Of a stretch of 64,000 bases of DNA, positions 11,879 to 24,336 are shown piece by piece. Both the position numbers and the translations under genes were made by a program. The stretch lies in the NCBI GenBank assembly GCA_015143295.1, contig CM026570.1, positions 4,860,047 through 4,924,046 on the forward strand, read 5' to 3'. The notes beneath the pieces were generated by a model. It searched no databases. It saw only the letters and a program-made list of their open reading frames with translations, and was not told where the DNA came from. Origin of the DNA: Tetracentron sinense (taxonomy: Eukaryota > Streptophyta > Magnoliopsida > Trochodendrales > Trochodendraceae). Within the stretch, counting starts at the first letter, position 1. Each line of letters starts with the position of its first letter.

Positions 11879-12039
11879 AGATTTTTCGTGATCCTTATTA
11901 ATAACCGTGTAAGTTGTAATAACTCATTTAGTTTCTAATGAGAATATTAGAATAATTCAGTTTCGTGATCCCATCTTTTTGCATAGAATTCTAAGATTGA
12001 TCATGCATGTGTAATAACGGTCTCGTGAACTCTGGGTGC

Positions 12040-12420
12040 CAAGGTTTAAAATTTCATTGAAATTTCGCAAAATTTCGGTCTCGATAAGGGCACCCGACAT
12101 CAAAACAGGTAGAATTTCGGGTGAGCAAATTTCGGGCGAAATTTCGGCAATTTCGGACGAAATTTCATTTTTCCGATATCTCGTGATTTCGTCCGAAATA
12201 TTCACCTACCACCGTCAGATTTCGTTGAGATTTCGCGAGATGGAGACGATATTTTAAAATATCGAAATTTCGGGATTTCGGACAAAATCATCACCTACCA
12301 CCATTTGATTTCGACCGAGATTGACCGAAATCAACAACATTGTCGATATTTTTCCGAAATTAACGAAATTTCGCCCGAAATTTTTGGGATAAATTCAGAA
12401 TATTCTTGGAATATTCTGAG
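12040..12420. repeat. Left subterminal GAAATTTCG array of the hAT element
   Basis: At least a dozen GAAATTTCG or CGAAAT words in both orientations, many forming CGAAATTTCG palindromes. The right end (16741-16905) mirrors this. Such clusters are the usual transposase-binding sites in hAT elements; here the role is inferred from position. Confidence 0.7.
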
Positions 12421-12589
12421 CCTATTAATGATTAAATAATTTTTTTTTCAAAAAAAAAATTCCAAAAATACTCTCCTCTATTTACCTATAAATACCCCCC
12501 CTCTATCATATTTCTCACCAATTTTCTTCTTCTTCTCTTCTTACTTAGTAGTTAGTAGTTTGTTCTTTAGTTACAAGTTTTTAATCTTC

Positions 12590-13160
12590 TGTAGTTCTTA
12601 CTTCTTAGACTCTTAATTTAGAATTTAGATTTTATTTTTCTCAGTCTTTTGACTCTTTATTAAAGGTGGTGAAACGCTAACAGTGGACCGGGGCTAAAGA
12701 GAAAAAGTCAATCAAAGGTATATTATTTTGTTTATTTTTATTTTCATGTTGATTATATTTATTTCATGTATATTATTTTGTAATTTGTAGTTACAACTTA
12801 CAAGTTAATTAATATTTAATATTCAGTAGTTTTTAGTTTAGATTTTATTTTTCTCAATCTTTTGACTCTTTTTTAAAGGTGGCGAAACGCTAACAGTGGA
12901 TCGGTGCTGAAAAGAAATAGTCAACCAAAGGTATATTATTTTGTTTATTTTTATTTTCATGTTGATTATATTTATTTCATATATATTATTTTATAGTTAC
13001 AACTTATAAGTTAGTATTTAATCTTCAGTAGTTCTTAGTTTATATTTTATTTTTCTCAGTCTTTTGAGTTTTTTCTAAAGAGATATATTATTTGTTTATT
13101 TTTTCATGTTGATTATATTTATTTCATGCATATTATTTTTTTATATATATGTTCTTTTGA
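12590..13160. repeat. 213-bp tandem repeat in the hAT leader
   Basis: Two near-complete copies and one partial copy of a 213-bp unit. For example, AAAGGTGGTGAAACGCTAAC at 12662 recurs as AAAGGTGGCGAAACGCTAAC at 12875. It lies between the subterminal region and the transposase start. Confidence 0.8.
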
Positions 13161-13207
13161 ATTAAATATTTTTTTAACTTTGTCGGTTTGTTGTAGTTAA
13201 AAATAAA

Positions 13208-15478
13208 ATGGAAGACCAAGAGCAAGAGGTAGAGGTAGAGGTAGAGAGCGAAGCTCATTCTCAGTGGACCGCAACAACCACAGATCTAACATGGCAGCAT
13301 TGCACCAATACTGATAGGACAGGGAAATCAAAACAACAACTCCGATGCAACTACTGTAACAAGGTGAAAAATGGAGGGATCACCCGAATACGCCAACATC
13401 TAGGCAGGATTAGAGGTGATAGTCGGTCATGTCCAAATGTTCCGCCTGAGGTAAGAGCTATAATTTAATCGGAAACTGAACAAAGGACTGCTGAGAAAAG
13501 AGCTAGAACTAGCTCTACTCAAAACATTAACTATAAACATTTCAGCGAGGATGACTATGGAATTCCTGATGAGGAATACACGGAACCTCAACATATCTCT
13601 TCAAGTGGAAGAGGATCGACTAGTGGCGGTCGTATCTTTGGTAGAAAAGCAACAGGTGACCCTCCCCCTATGTCATCGATGCATAGAGCCACACAACGCA
13701 CAGTGGAACAGATCCTTGTTCCACAAGATAAGAGGTTTGTAGATGGGTGTGCAGGGAGATTCTTTTTTTAAAATGGTTTGCCATTTAATGTTGTCAACTC
13801 GCCTGCATATGGAGAGGCGATTAACAATGTTGCTAATTATGGCCGGACGTATAAGCCTCCTCCTGCATTTGAAATTACCGGTAAACTCTTAAAAAATAAG
13901 GTTGAGAAGTTAGAAAAATGAAATGTGGGTAAGTATAAAAGATTGTGGGAGAAAAATGGATGCACCATTATGGCTGATGGTTGAAGGGATAGTAAAGGTA
14001 ACAAGTTAATCAATTTTCTGGTATCTTGCCTTGGTAAGATTGTTTTCATTAAGTCTATTTGTGTTGAAGAGGAGAGAATGACCGGAAAGTATCTATGTCA
14101 TGTACTCTCTAAAGTGATTGATGAAATCGGGCCCTATAACGTGGTTCAAGTGATCACGAATCAAGAAGCAGGCTTCAAAGCAACTGGAGCATTATTAATG
14201 ATTAAATATCCTCACTTATATTGGAGTGTCTGCGCTGCACACGTTTTTGACCTCGTTTGTCATGATATTGAAAAGTTTGACTTTGTGAGTCAAACAATAA
14301 TAGAGGCAAGAAAAATCTCTAAATTTATATATGGCAGTGCGTGGGTACTTGTCCGATTCCGTTGTATCTCTAACAGAAAAGACTTGATAAGGCCAGCTGC
14401 AACTCGTTTTGTCACGAGTTTTCTTGCAATCCGGAGCATCTATGACAGTTTCTCTGTAGTTCAGCAACTAATTATTGACAGTGAATTCAAAGCTCATGGT
14501 TCTTCCAAAACAAGGCAGGGGCAAACCATTATTGGTATCGTAGTGATCTAACGTTTCCAAAGAGGATGAAGAGTTCACTACTGTTGGGTGAACCTTTGCT
14601 TAAATTGATTCGCTTTGTAGATGGTGACTTACCTACAATTGGTCACCTTTGTGAAGCTGTTGCAAAGGTTAAACAAATTTTAGCAGTTACGCATCGTGAT
14701 AAGATTAGAAAATATGAAGTAGTTTGGAAAATTATCGACCGACGATGGAGTACCCAACTAGTCACTGATCTACATCGGGCTGCTCTTAGACTGAATCCAG
14801 AATACGTTATGAACCAGAGCTTCGGGTTTATCTATGAATTTGGAACTGATTACTCAGCTGAAATTCACATGAGTCTCTTACGAGTTATCCAAAAAATGTC
14901 GCTCACTTCAGAAGAGGCTTCAGCAGCAATGATGCAGGTAAAATTTAATTTTAATTAATTAATTTTTTTTATGAGAATTAATTTTTTATGAAACAGTATG
15001 CGTCATTCGAAAATTTGGAATGAATTCTCGGGAGTGATTTTTCAATAACAGCTGCTCAAAAAGGGTCACCTGGTATTAACTATTAACTGACCCCAATATT
15101 ATTTAATTTTAGAAAGTTTTTTTTATAAACTTTGATAATACTAAGTTATGTTATCTCTAATTTATAGATAAGTGGTGGGCATCCTTTGGTGGTTAACTTC
15201 TGGTGTTGCAGAAGCTTGCACTACGCATTATGAGTCAAACAACAACTTCATCAGGATGCAAACGCAATTGGAGCACATTTGACCAAATTCATACAAAGCG
15301 AAGAAATCGCTTACAGACAAAAAGGTTGAATGATTTGGTTTATGTGCACTATAACATGCATTTGCAATGCCGAAATGACAAGAACAATAACATGTTGAAG
15401 ACCACAGATCTTCTTCGTGTTGATAACTACCTGTTATCAGATCCTTTTGATGAGTGGCTATGTGACGAGGAAGATTGA
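13208..15478 (+). pseudogene. hAT transposase relic (BED finger, DUF659-like region, hATC tail)
   Basis: The N-terminal piece (13208-13468) is a BED-type zinc finger with a CNYC pair and a GITRIRQHLGRIRGD segment. A DUF659-like region follows at about 13890-14200 (EKNGCTIMADG...RDSKGNKLINF) but contains in-frame stops where Trp codons are expected. The usual TDNA catalytic segment reads ITNQEAG, so the acidic residue is lost. Middle pieces occupy 14078-14551 and 14566-14958. The C-terminal piece (15203-15478) is the hATC dimerisation region (CKRNWSTF, RLNDLVYVHYN). Several stops and frame changes separate them. Normally such a protein cuts and joins hAT ends in the nucleus; this copy cannot. 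Confidence 0.9.
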
Positions 15479-16740
15479 GAATTGAATGAAGAAGACGTAT
15501 CTGAGATATTCAGGTATAATCATTTCTATATTTTGTTATGTTCATAATATTACTTTTTTATTTTACTTCATTAGCTATTAATTAAATTATCCCTTTATAG
15601 GACTAAGGAATGGGCAGAAGAAGAAATCGATAATCTGCTTAATGCGTTAGAAGAGGTTCAATTCGGTGAAGCAAATCCGTGTGCATGAGGAGATGTTGTA
15701 CCTGGTGAAGAAGAGATATTGTCTGAAGATCACTATAATTTTAATTTTAATCAGTGGTCTATCGATGACAATGAGACTCTGTATTATCAAGGCGGTACTT
15801 GCCGCTATGGTTAGGAAAAATATTTTAATTTTAATTTGACGGTGATGATGATGTGGTATATATGGTCATCCCTATGGTGAGGGAGAATACCTTATGTTTA
15901 ATTTGATAGTGATGATGATGTGGTGTGGTATTCCCAATAGTTAGGAAGAATACTTTATATTTTATGTGGTACACTGATGATGGATGATGATATTTCTTAT
16001 TATTAGTAGTGAAGCTAATTATCATTAATTCGGTGAATGTTTAATATTATATAAAATTTATGTTATTTGTCAATAGATAGATTATTATGATTGCACTTTG
16101 CAGGGCTTTATAGAGAAAGAAGTCGTTATTTATTTGACGCAATTTACCCATAAAAAGCTAAGCACGATACTTAATTTATCATTTATATATTTCGTTTCAT
16201 GTATTTAATTTTTACTAACATTTACTTTTTGTATGTATTGTAGGTGAAAAATGGAAGAACAAATATCATAAAAGTGACAGTCTGAAATCTGGACTCTGGA
16301 GTTTATGATTGTTGAAATTTTATCATGTAATCTTTGTTTTATTTTATCAATAAAAGTGTTGGAGATTCTTTATATTCATCATTTTGTAGATAATGAATAA
16401 TTTATTATATACTATATAATGAATATAAAAATATGAAATATATAAATCTTTAATTACTTAAAAGTTAAAACTTAAAAATATGTATTATAAAGTATACTTT
16501 ATAATACATCATAATATATGAACATATAACATAGTTATTAACTATAGTTTAATAGTTTATATACTCTTTAATCTTTATAAAGTATAATAATATCCTATAC
16601 TTTATAAAATATAGTTTGTAAAGTATAAAGTCTAATTAAAAAAAAATAGTAATATACTAATATTTTATGTTTTTTAAATTTTAAATATATTAAAATATAT
16701 TTCAGACTATATAAAAAAAATTAGAAAATATTTATAAAAA

Positions 16741-16905
16741 AAATTCAAATTTCGGTCGAAATCCCGAAATTTCGGAATATTTCGCCGAAATTTCGGAACA
16801 TTTTTTTATTATTAAAGTAGATTTCGGCCTGATGTCGCTCGAAATTCCGAAATTTCGAAAAATCTCGTTTCAAAATACCCTTCCGAAATCCACCGAAATT
16901 TAAAA
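16741..16905. repeat. Right subterminal GAAATTTCG array of the hAT element
   Basis: Inverted counterpart of the left array, with repeated CGAAATTTCGG and CCGAAATTTCGG words up to the right terminal repeat. The preceding stretch (15480-16740) is AT-rich transposon 3' sequence with no other gene. Confidence 0.7.
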
Positions 16906-16978
16906 CCTTGCTAGGTGCTTCTTAATCGAATGGGAATTTCATATTGTCCACCATCCCCATTAAGCCCAAATTAAATAA

Positions 16979-17353
16979 GGGTCAGGATTCATTCAAGTTC
17001 AACTTGAGAGAATCTCTCAAGTTCGAACCCCTAGAGGTTGCCACGTGTCTCTTTTGACAGCCCTTAACCATGGGCAAGGTTCACCCATCCCTAGGGTTCA
17101 CTCACCCATCCTTGTTTTTTTATATATATATATATTAATTATAAATTTTTTTTAATTAAAAAAACTGTTTTTAGAGTTTTTTAATATTAAAAACAGTTTT
17201 TTAATTTAAAAAATAATAATTAATATAAAAAAAAAAAAAACCAAGGATGGGTGAGTGAACCCATGGGATGGGTAAACCTTACCCATGGTTAAGGGGTGTC
17301 AAAGGAGACACGTGGCGACCTTTAGGGGTTCAAACTTGAGAGAATCCTGGGCC
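16979..17353. mobile_element. Palindromic MITE with GGGTCAGGATTC ends and 9-bp target duplication
   Basis: Ends GGGTCAGGATTC and, inverted, GGCCCAGGATTC. Perfect 9-bp target duplication ATTAAATAA (16970-16978, 17354-17362). Copy A has a single ATTAAATAA at the matching place (about 1353). The interior has the same G-box / TTAACCATGG / CACCCATCC arms as the other MITEs but different terminal repeats. A Mutator-type origin is inferred from the 9-bp duplication. Confidence 0.85.
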
Positions 17354-17419
17354 ATTAAATAAACATCTAACTCATAAAACGGAGGTCTTCAGTTCGATTC
17401 CCTTCCCTGTTGGCCACCC

Positions 17420-17741
17420 TCAAGGATCTATCCCTACTTGCCATGTGTCCCTTTTGACACCCCTTTAAGTGTGGTTACGATTCACCCACCCCTAGGGTTC
17501 ATCGACCCATCATTGGTTTTTAGAAAAAAATTATTAATTATTTTTTAAAACATTTAATATTAAAAAAACCTTAAAAGTATTTTTTAATATTAAAAAAAGA
17601 ATTATTACTTTTTTCCTAAAAAACAAGGATGGGTGGGTGAATCTTAACCACAATTAAGGGTTATCACAAGGGACACGTGGCAGCCTAGGGGTGATAACTG
17701 GATTTTCCAAATCCGGTTATCACCTAAGAGGATTTGGTTTC
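17420..17741. mobile_element. Palindromic Mutator-like MITE, copy C counterpart of 1426-2027
   Basis: Collinear with the copy A element but without its nested 268-bp insertion. The right end reads GAGGATTTGGTTTC at 17741. Confidence 0.65.
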
Positions 17742-17761
17742 TTTACTATAATAAATATATA

Positions 17762-18025
17762 GGAAAATAGTCACCTCGGCCGAGGAGGTGACTTTCCGTC
17801 TCGTCCCCCCTTTTCGGGGCCATGTGTCCCCTTTTTTCTCCTATTAACTATAGTTTAGATTCAGTCACCCCTATGCTTCAGACATCAACCCTTGGTTTTT
17901 AGAAAAAATTGTTTTAAAAAAAATTAACCATAAGAGGTGGTTGATTTTTTAACCTTAGTTCCAAGTGTTTGTGAGAGTGAGGAGGAATAGTCCCCTCCTT
18001 AGCCCAAGGAGGGGTGACTATTGCT
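17762..18025. mobile_element. MITE with AATAGTCACCTC-type ends
   Basis: Starts GGAAAATAGTCACCTC and ends in the inverted GTGACTATTGCTC. Same family as 2786-3065, at a different site. Flanks are TA-rich, so the target duplication cannot be read safely. Confidence 0.65.
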
Positions 18026-21000
18026 CTTGTATATATACTAGTTGGTGTGGCACGTGCAAGGCACGTGCATGATATTTTTCCTAATTCCATATATAAATAA
18101 CATCTAAAACAGAAGTAAATTTTTTTTTTAAAATATCCTTGTTATACAAAACAACTCGAAAATGTGTAAGGTATGTATCTTAATTTGAGAAAGAAATGAA
18201 ATAATAACTGCAATACCATGTTTCCAATACTCCATACTAAATTCGTCAAACAAAAAGAACCAACATCCTTAGATCCATTTCACGTTGTATAAATCTAAAA
18301 AACCCAACATATCAATACACATGCCACCAATAGCTTGAGCTTGCAGATCTCAAGAATGAGGCCCTGTCAGTAGATAAACACGGGTAATGACGAGGTTCAG
18401 AGGCTTCCAAGCAAAAACTTATTGTCCATATTGATCTTACTACCACACAAGAAAAAAGACATAAAATCTGCAACTACCTAAGCATAGTAGGAAGGAAATT
18501 GATAGAGTTGAAGATAGACAACAGAGATGGGCATGTTAAGCATTTCGTCTATAAGGTAACATTATTTTAGAAAATCGTTAACAGTAAGCAACAAAAGATA
18601 AGCATGGAAGCAAATCAGAATGGTAGAATTTTGCAAGAAGGCAGATATCCATGCTCACATGAGAGCCCAACCACCAATATGAGATAATTTCTAACATCAT
18701 AATTTTTTATAATTAAAAAAGCAAATAAAACCACCAAAATATTTTTTTTGAATAGCAATATTCTCACCTTGAAACACAACTAAAAATTAGATGATTAAAT
18801 TCCAAAATTTATGAGATTTAAAACTTAAAAAAAAATCTGAAATTTAAAATTTTACAAGACTAATCTAGAGCATTAACAGAGTTTTTAACCCATCATAAAC
18901 CATCAATTAGAAAAATAGAAATTAAGAAATTACATTACATATACCTTTACTGATCGTTTGTAACATTAATGATGTCGTTGTTTTACTGTCTAATTCTTTG
19001 CAATTCGCTTAATAGAGAATATTCATGAAATAGATAATGGCCAAAGGGGAATAAAAGAAAAGGTGGTCACATGACCCGTTGGTGGAAGAGCCATAGAGAA
19101 AAAAGGAAGGTAGCTTTCTCTCATTGGAGAGGGTAGATGGTGATGGAGTAGATAAGTTTAATTGAAAAAAGAATAAAAAGAAAAGAGAAGAGAAAGATGA
19201 GATATAAGAAGGATTCTTGGGAAAGATCTGAATTGTCTCTATAGTCTAAAATATAGGTACGGAAAAGGTATTGGCCAAGTGGTAACTTGAGGGTTTTAGA
19301 GGTTCCATGTGAATGCTCTTTTGGGTAATGATTCTTTATAGGTCCCCAATGATTCTCTCGGGCCTTTAGTGGTGTTACAAAGGCCAAGATAGAAGCTAAA
19401 AGCATTTTTTATCGATAAATCAGAAGCTAAAAGCATTAATTAAATTCTGGTCTAGATGGATTGGGCGCCTTCTCTGGAATGACACTATTCTGACAAAGAC
19501 TTATGGTGACAACATCAAGTTCCAATCTGTTAGGGAAATTGTTTGACAGAGTTATGCGATCTTCATGGAAGATCCACTTCTGTGAATTTTAATTGAGCTT
19601 AATACGACCTTAACAAGAATAATGTTCACGCAAGAATTATAAATATGAAGTTGTCTGGACAGCAATAACAGATTATTCCTTCTCAATAAAGTCCATTTAG
19701 AATGTTATTCATGCCATGCAAATTGGAATGAGTGTGGTGTGGGCTAAATTCCATATTCCTAAACAAGGTTCATATATTTAAATGCTACAACATAAGAATA
19801 TCCAAGCACCGACAAGAGATGTTGAGAATATTCACATACCTTTTTGGGTCTCAGTATTCCACTCAGATGAAAAAGTATCTCGACAATCATTTTAGTGGAT
19901 ATGGAAAAAGTCAAACCAGTCCAAGAACTCCCTTCTATTGACAGAAGGATGGAAATACTTGGATACACTAACATATAATTAACATACTTCTAAAATCCAG
20001 ACCATAAATCAGTCTAGAACCAGGTCGTAACATGACCCAATAATGTTTTTTTTTCTGAGAAAAACAAAAGGGCAAACCCCACAAATAACAACACTCTGTT
20101 TGCTCTAAGTTAAAACAAATGAACCCAGTAGAAATAATGATGTTGCTGTCTTCTACAGACAGCAAACATATCCATCCACAAAACTTGATTTTGTTAACAT
20201 GTAGAAAGGATTTTAGGGAAATGGGCAGATATAGTTCTCTGAGTTGCATTACATCTCCCAATTCTATTTAGCAGTCAGTAAAGATTTGTTTAACACAAGT
20301 CCTGAATTTGTTTTTCAAGCCAGACCACAATGGCAGAATAAGTTTCGTGAATCTCGTAGGTCAATGGAGTAAATGTTTAGAGGGTTCAAGAAGTTAGTTT
20401 TTCCTATAATAGGGTTAGTTGGAAGTAATCTATCTAGAGAATCTAAACACAGCTACTATTTCAAACTCTACCTATTTTAATATAATTTTTGAATATATCA
20501 AAATTTTAGTACAGTAGTAAAATGATTTGTCTATAATAATAGAAAGAAAATATATAAATAAAAAGAAGAGTCAGTCTATGGATACTCCCAAATCTACTCC
20601 CTAATCTTAACCGTTTATAACCAACCACTAAAGGCTAGGATTTGAGTTGGCTTAGTTAATCTTTTCTAATGCCACATCAACTCTAATCCTAACCGATTAA
20701 AACTGAGATAAACGGTTAGGATTTGGGAGTATATTTGGGAGTATCCCTAGATTAATTCTAAAAAGAATACCGGCTGTTCTTCTTTGTCAACACTACTAAG
20801 GATGACTTATAAAAGATATCGAGAATGGGCTATTCAAAGAGGAAAAGGCTACTATCATGCAAGATATGCATCTTGAAAGTAACTTGGACAAAAATTATAT
20901 ATAGCTACTTCCATTGGAAAAGATCCTTTCTTTTACTAAAAGATTTGAAACAATGCTATAAGGAAGAAGTGAAAACTCTTGTGGTTGAAGGCGAGCATAT

Positions 21001-21207
21001 TACCTAAGAACACAATTGATCATTCTTCCAAATTTTGTGTTGATATCTTACTAAAAACATGAGATTTAAGTAAGAAGGAAATAGAGAAAGAATGGAACTT
21101 AATGGCAGATCGATCGTATGCCTTGAAATCAGAAAACCCATATGATAGAAAATTCACCCAAGCATAGAACCACAACATAATAAAACAAAAGATGGAAAAC
21201 GGGTTTT

Positions 21208-21676
21208 CATTCAATGTGATTCTTAAGTTTTACCTCACTGCATGAGCAGTGTCAAATCCCCATGAATAACCAAACAACCAAATTCCTTAAAAGAAGACCA
21301 AAAAAAGTAGAAAAATAATCTGTAGCACAAATGGCTGACAAACTCCAATGAAACAGAGAGATTTATATTCTAACCCAAATAAAATTGTTTTTTGCGAATC
21401 CTGTACCGGAAAAAAACCCAAACCTTTCTTAACGCAAGAGCAAGTTATTAAACAACATAATATAGGCTGAAAAATTATGAGAACAATATCCATATAATGT
21501 TGTGCCTGAGCAACTGTAGCAAGCTGATGTCTTCATTCAACATGACTCTTAAGTTTTACCTCACTGCAACATGAGCAGTGTCAAATCCCTGTGAATAACC
21601 AAATTCAAGAAGACAGAAAAAAGCAGAAAAAATAATTTGTAGCACAAATGACTGACAAACTCCAATAGAATGAAAA
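21208..21676. repeat. Tandem duplication of about 145 bp
   Basis: The block 21208-21352 recurs at 21532-21676 with about 15 percent difference. On the - strand each copy holds an AG...GT-bounded segment whose translation contains GFDTAH, so it may be a duplicated exon-like piece; the source gene is not recognised. Confidence 0.6.
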
Positions 21677-22555
21677 TGTAACAAGTGGCGCTTCTTCTGA
21701 TTCACTCCTTAACTCTATAGTAGTGGTTGCTTGACCCAACTCAATCCATGGCAACCCTTACTCCCAAAAAGTTATAATGTAATTCAGGGCTGACATAATT
21801 TGGTAACATATAAAGGAAGTTTTAATTAGTGTACTGTTTTCCTAAAAGACATATTAACAATATAACATTATTTGCAGACAGTCAAGTTATGCACCCGTCT
21901 ATTAAGTATCTAATGCTAGTCAACATACTATACACAAATTTCTCTTTGTGTTGCATGCCATTAATGGTGAATATTTAGTCTACTATATGGGCACAGTAAA
22001 GTTCATATCAAAATGGATATCCACTATTATTCTGCTATAACCGGCATGGATTTCCAACCCAGATTTAGACCCAGCTCCAAAATGTGATTTAGCACAAGTA
22101 TTTATATTGTCAATGTACAAATAGTTCTAGTTTATAACATTCAAACATCTTTTTGGTAATTTGAAATCTGAATGATCCAAACGGCTACCAATTACTAAAT
22201 AACGCAACTTTGGACGGACGACATAGTTTCTATAAGGCTTCGTTCTTTATGGAACTTTTAAAAGTTTGGAACATTAATATTTTGAAATAAGGGGCAAGAG
22301 TCTGAAAGGAGAGGGGAGATGGTTTCTACTCTTTTATATAATGGTATCTCAGATTTATTGGGTTCAATTTAATTAGAAGTTCCACCTGTATGGAACTTAA
22401 ATAATCCAAATTTTTAGTTGAACTTGAAAGTTCCATATTTGTAGAACTTTTGCACTCTAAGGAATAATATAGTTCTAGACATTAAGTAAAATTAGACATG
22501 AAACAATGAAAGTTCTAGACTTTAAAAGTTCCACCAAAAGAATGGAGCCTAATAC

Positions 22556-22651
22556 CTTTGTGACTGAAGTAAGGCACTTGGGGCAGTCCATAAACATGTA
22601 GTCTTGTCTTGATCACATCCAACAGACATACAAAAGTTCCAGCAATAGTAC
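22556..22651 (-). pseudogene. Captured exon of a mitochondrial carrier family gene
   Basis: A 96-base segment bounded by CAG at its 5' side and an AAG/GTATTAG donor at its 3' side translates to GTIAGTFVCLLDVIKTRLHV and onward. This is the first-helix signature of the mitochondrial carrier family (PxDxxKxR motif, here LLDVIKTR with the usual Pro changed to Leu), most like plant mitochondrial or chloroplast NAD carriers. No other carrier exon is nearby, so this is a fragment carried by the surrounding element. Confidence 0.7.
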
Positions 22652-23405
22652 CTGCAGTGCACATAGAAACATGCTCATAGTCAAAGATAAGAATAAAGAA
22701 ATGAGAACTGAGAAGCTCCAACAATAGCACCAGAGAATTGAGAAGCTTCGGAAGCTCGAGCAATAGCACCTGAGAACTGAGAAGCTTCGAGGCATTTCTA
22801 AATTTTCTTCTAAAGACAAGAATAAAGAAATGATGCACTCTTACATGACCTCTCTACCGAAACAAATTAAATTACCTTAGAAGTAACTATTACAATAAAC
22901 TTTAAATAAGGCCAAAGAAACATTAACGTCCAGAGGTTAAATAAATCACTTGGTTTGCATTAGTATGCCTTATATGCTTCTAACAGGACTGTAAAATAAG
23001 TAAGACAGGTGCCAAGGTTCCACTTTATCCTAAGTGGGAATTTGGGGCGCGATATCACTGGTTCTGATATATCTATGAACAAGACTTAGAAATAATTTTC
23101 TAAGTAATCTTAAAGGCTGTTTAAATTTCAAAATGGCACTCTGTTATTACAATATATCACAAATCCCAAAAGGACTATTATATATGTATACAAAATTAGG
23201 TCAATAATTATAGAATCCCCCACTATCACCATCCCCTCCTAAAGGAAGAAGACAAAAAAAAAAAGCTAGCACTGCTCCATATGAAACAACAAAAGAAAAC
23301 AATAAAATATAAAAACTAAATAAAAGAGGGTTTATTTTTCATTTAACCCCATTTCAAGCACAGGAAAAACTGGAAATAGAAAACAGAGGAAAGGAAAATA
23401 CAAAC

Positions 23406-23582
23406 CTGAATATAAATGTGTTGGGATGGGCAGTACCTTTGAGAATGTAATTTGTAGCACGAATGGATTCATTTGCATTCTGCAACTCGCCTTTCATCAC
23501 CCTACCGAACTCAATAACACTCCATGAAATCATGGTAGGGGTGAAAGCCGTGGGAAACCCAGACTTCACATTATCCCCTGCC
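23406..23582 (-). pseudogene. Captured exon of a GH9 endo-1,4-beta-glucanase
   Basis: A 177-base segment with acceptor and donor sites translates to a [20 protein letters not shown] stretch followed by [13 protein letters not shown] and LKGTAHPNT. This is the conserved early part of glycosyl hydrolase family 9 endoglucanases (the DAGDNVKFG and TAHPNT blocks). The preceding catalytic region and all later exons are absent. Exon fragment only. Confidence 0.75.
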
Positions 23583-24336
23583 CTTCAAAGAAGATGATTG
23601 ATTTGGTGAGAGACTCTCTATAGTGGTGATTGAAAAGGCGATGGTGGTGGGCTGGAAAGGAATTGCAGAGTAAGACAAAGGAACTCGCAGAAAGAAAAAG
23701 AGAAAAAAAACCCTAATTTTAGAGAAAGAGAGGGAGAAAATAGGGAATACTTTCCGGTGTTTGAGAGGGAAAGTACTTGGTTTGCTGAGTGCAGGAGAGG
23801 GAGAAGATACAGCAGCATTCATTCCTCTTTTTCTTCCTCGAGAAAATCAAAAGCTCTGAAAACCAGAAGACAAAAAGAAGATGCTTTTACATCGAATTTA
23901 TCCGCTAGCTTTGGAAACAAATATAGAAAAAACGAAGACGGTGTCGTTGATCTCGTCCAATTCGGCGACGTACCAGTCACAGCAGTTGAGGCAGCTGCAA
24001 ACAACCAAACACCAGAAATATTAAAAAAAAAAAAAGGAAGAAGAGGACGAAGGAGAAGAGGAAGAAGAAGAGGAATAGAGAAGAGGCAACCACGTACCAG
24101 TCTTAGCAGTCGAGGTAGCAGCAAACACCAGGAAAAAACAAGAGAAAAAAAAAAAAAAACAAACGAAGAAGATGAATGCGGTGGCACCTCGGAAGCATCT
24201 GGAACTGGAAGGAGGGGTTAACTTACATGAGAACTCGTTAAAATTGAGGACAGGATATCAATGGTATTTACCCAAAAGAGTTGAGACGAAAAAAATAATA
24301 GAGGGCAAAACAAGCCTCTTTTTAAGGGTTAATAGA

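Larger units (their letters stand above)
12040..16910 (+). mobile_element. hAT transposon (4871 bp), decayed
   Basis: Terminal inverted repeats: left CAAGGTTTAAAATTTC, right reverse complement CAAGGTTTTAAATTTC. They are flanked by an 8-bp target duplication, CTGGGTGC on the left and CTAGGTGC on the right (7 of 8), the hAT signature. It was inserted into the 3' flank of desiccation copy C; copy A at about 1290 shows the unoccupied flank. Both ends carry dense CGAAATTTCG-type palindromic words. Inside is a broken transposase gene (13208-15478). Confidence 0.9.
18038..24336 (-). mobile_element. Putative Helitron carrying captured gene fragments
   Basis: On the - strand the right edge begins TCTATTAACCCTTAAAAAGA and the left edge ends in a hairpin (GCACGTGCCTTGCACGTGC) followed by CCAACTAG and host T, fitting Helitron ends. 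The block interrupts the A/C duplication between about 17745 and 24339. Inside, on the same strand, are single exons from unrelated genes (mitochondrial carrier 22556-22651, GH9 23406-23582), the gene-capture pattern typical of Helitrons. No Rep/helicase gene, so it is non-autonomous. The host base next to the TC end is not the expected A, so the right border could be off by a few bases. The rest (18040-22500) is AT-rich with no other recognised gene. Confidence 0.6.

Noticed and set aside
15831-16025. 64-residue - strand reading frame rich in His and Ser
   Set aside because: Falls in GATGATGATG-rich 3' sequence of the decayed hAT element; low complexity.
23757-24221. 154-residue Arg/Lys-rich + strand reading frame
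   Set aside because: Low-complexity AAG/AGA-rich sequence in a Helitron-like block with no recognisable domain; the opposite frame is equally open.
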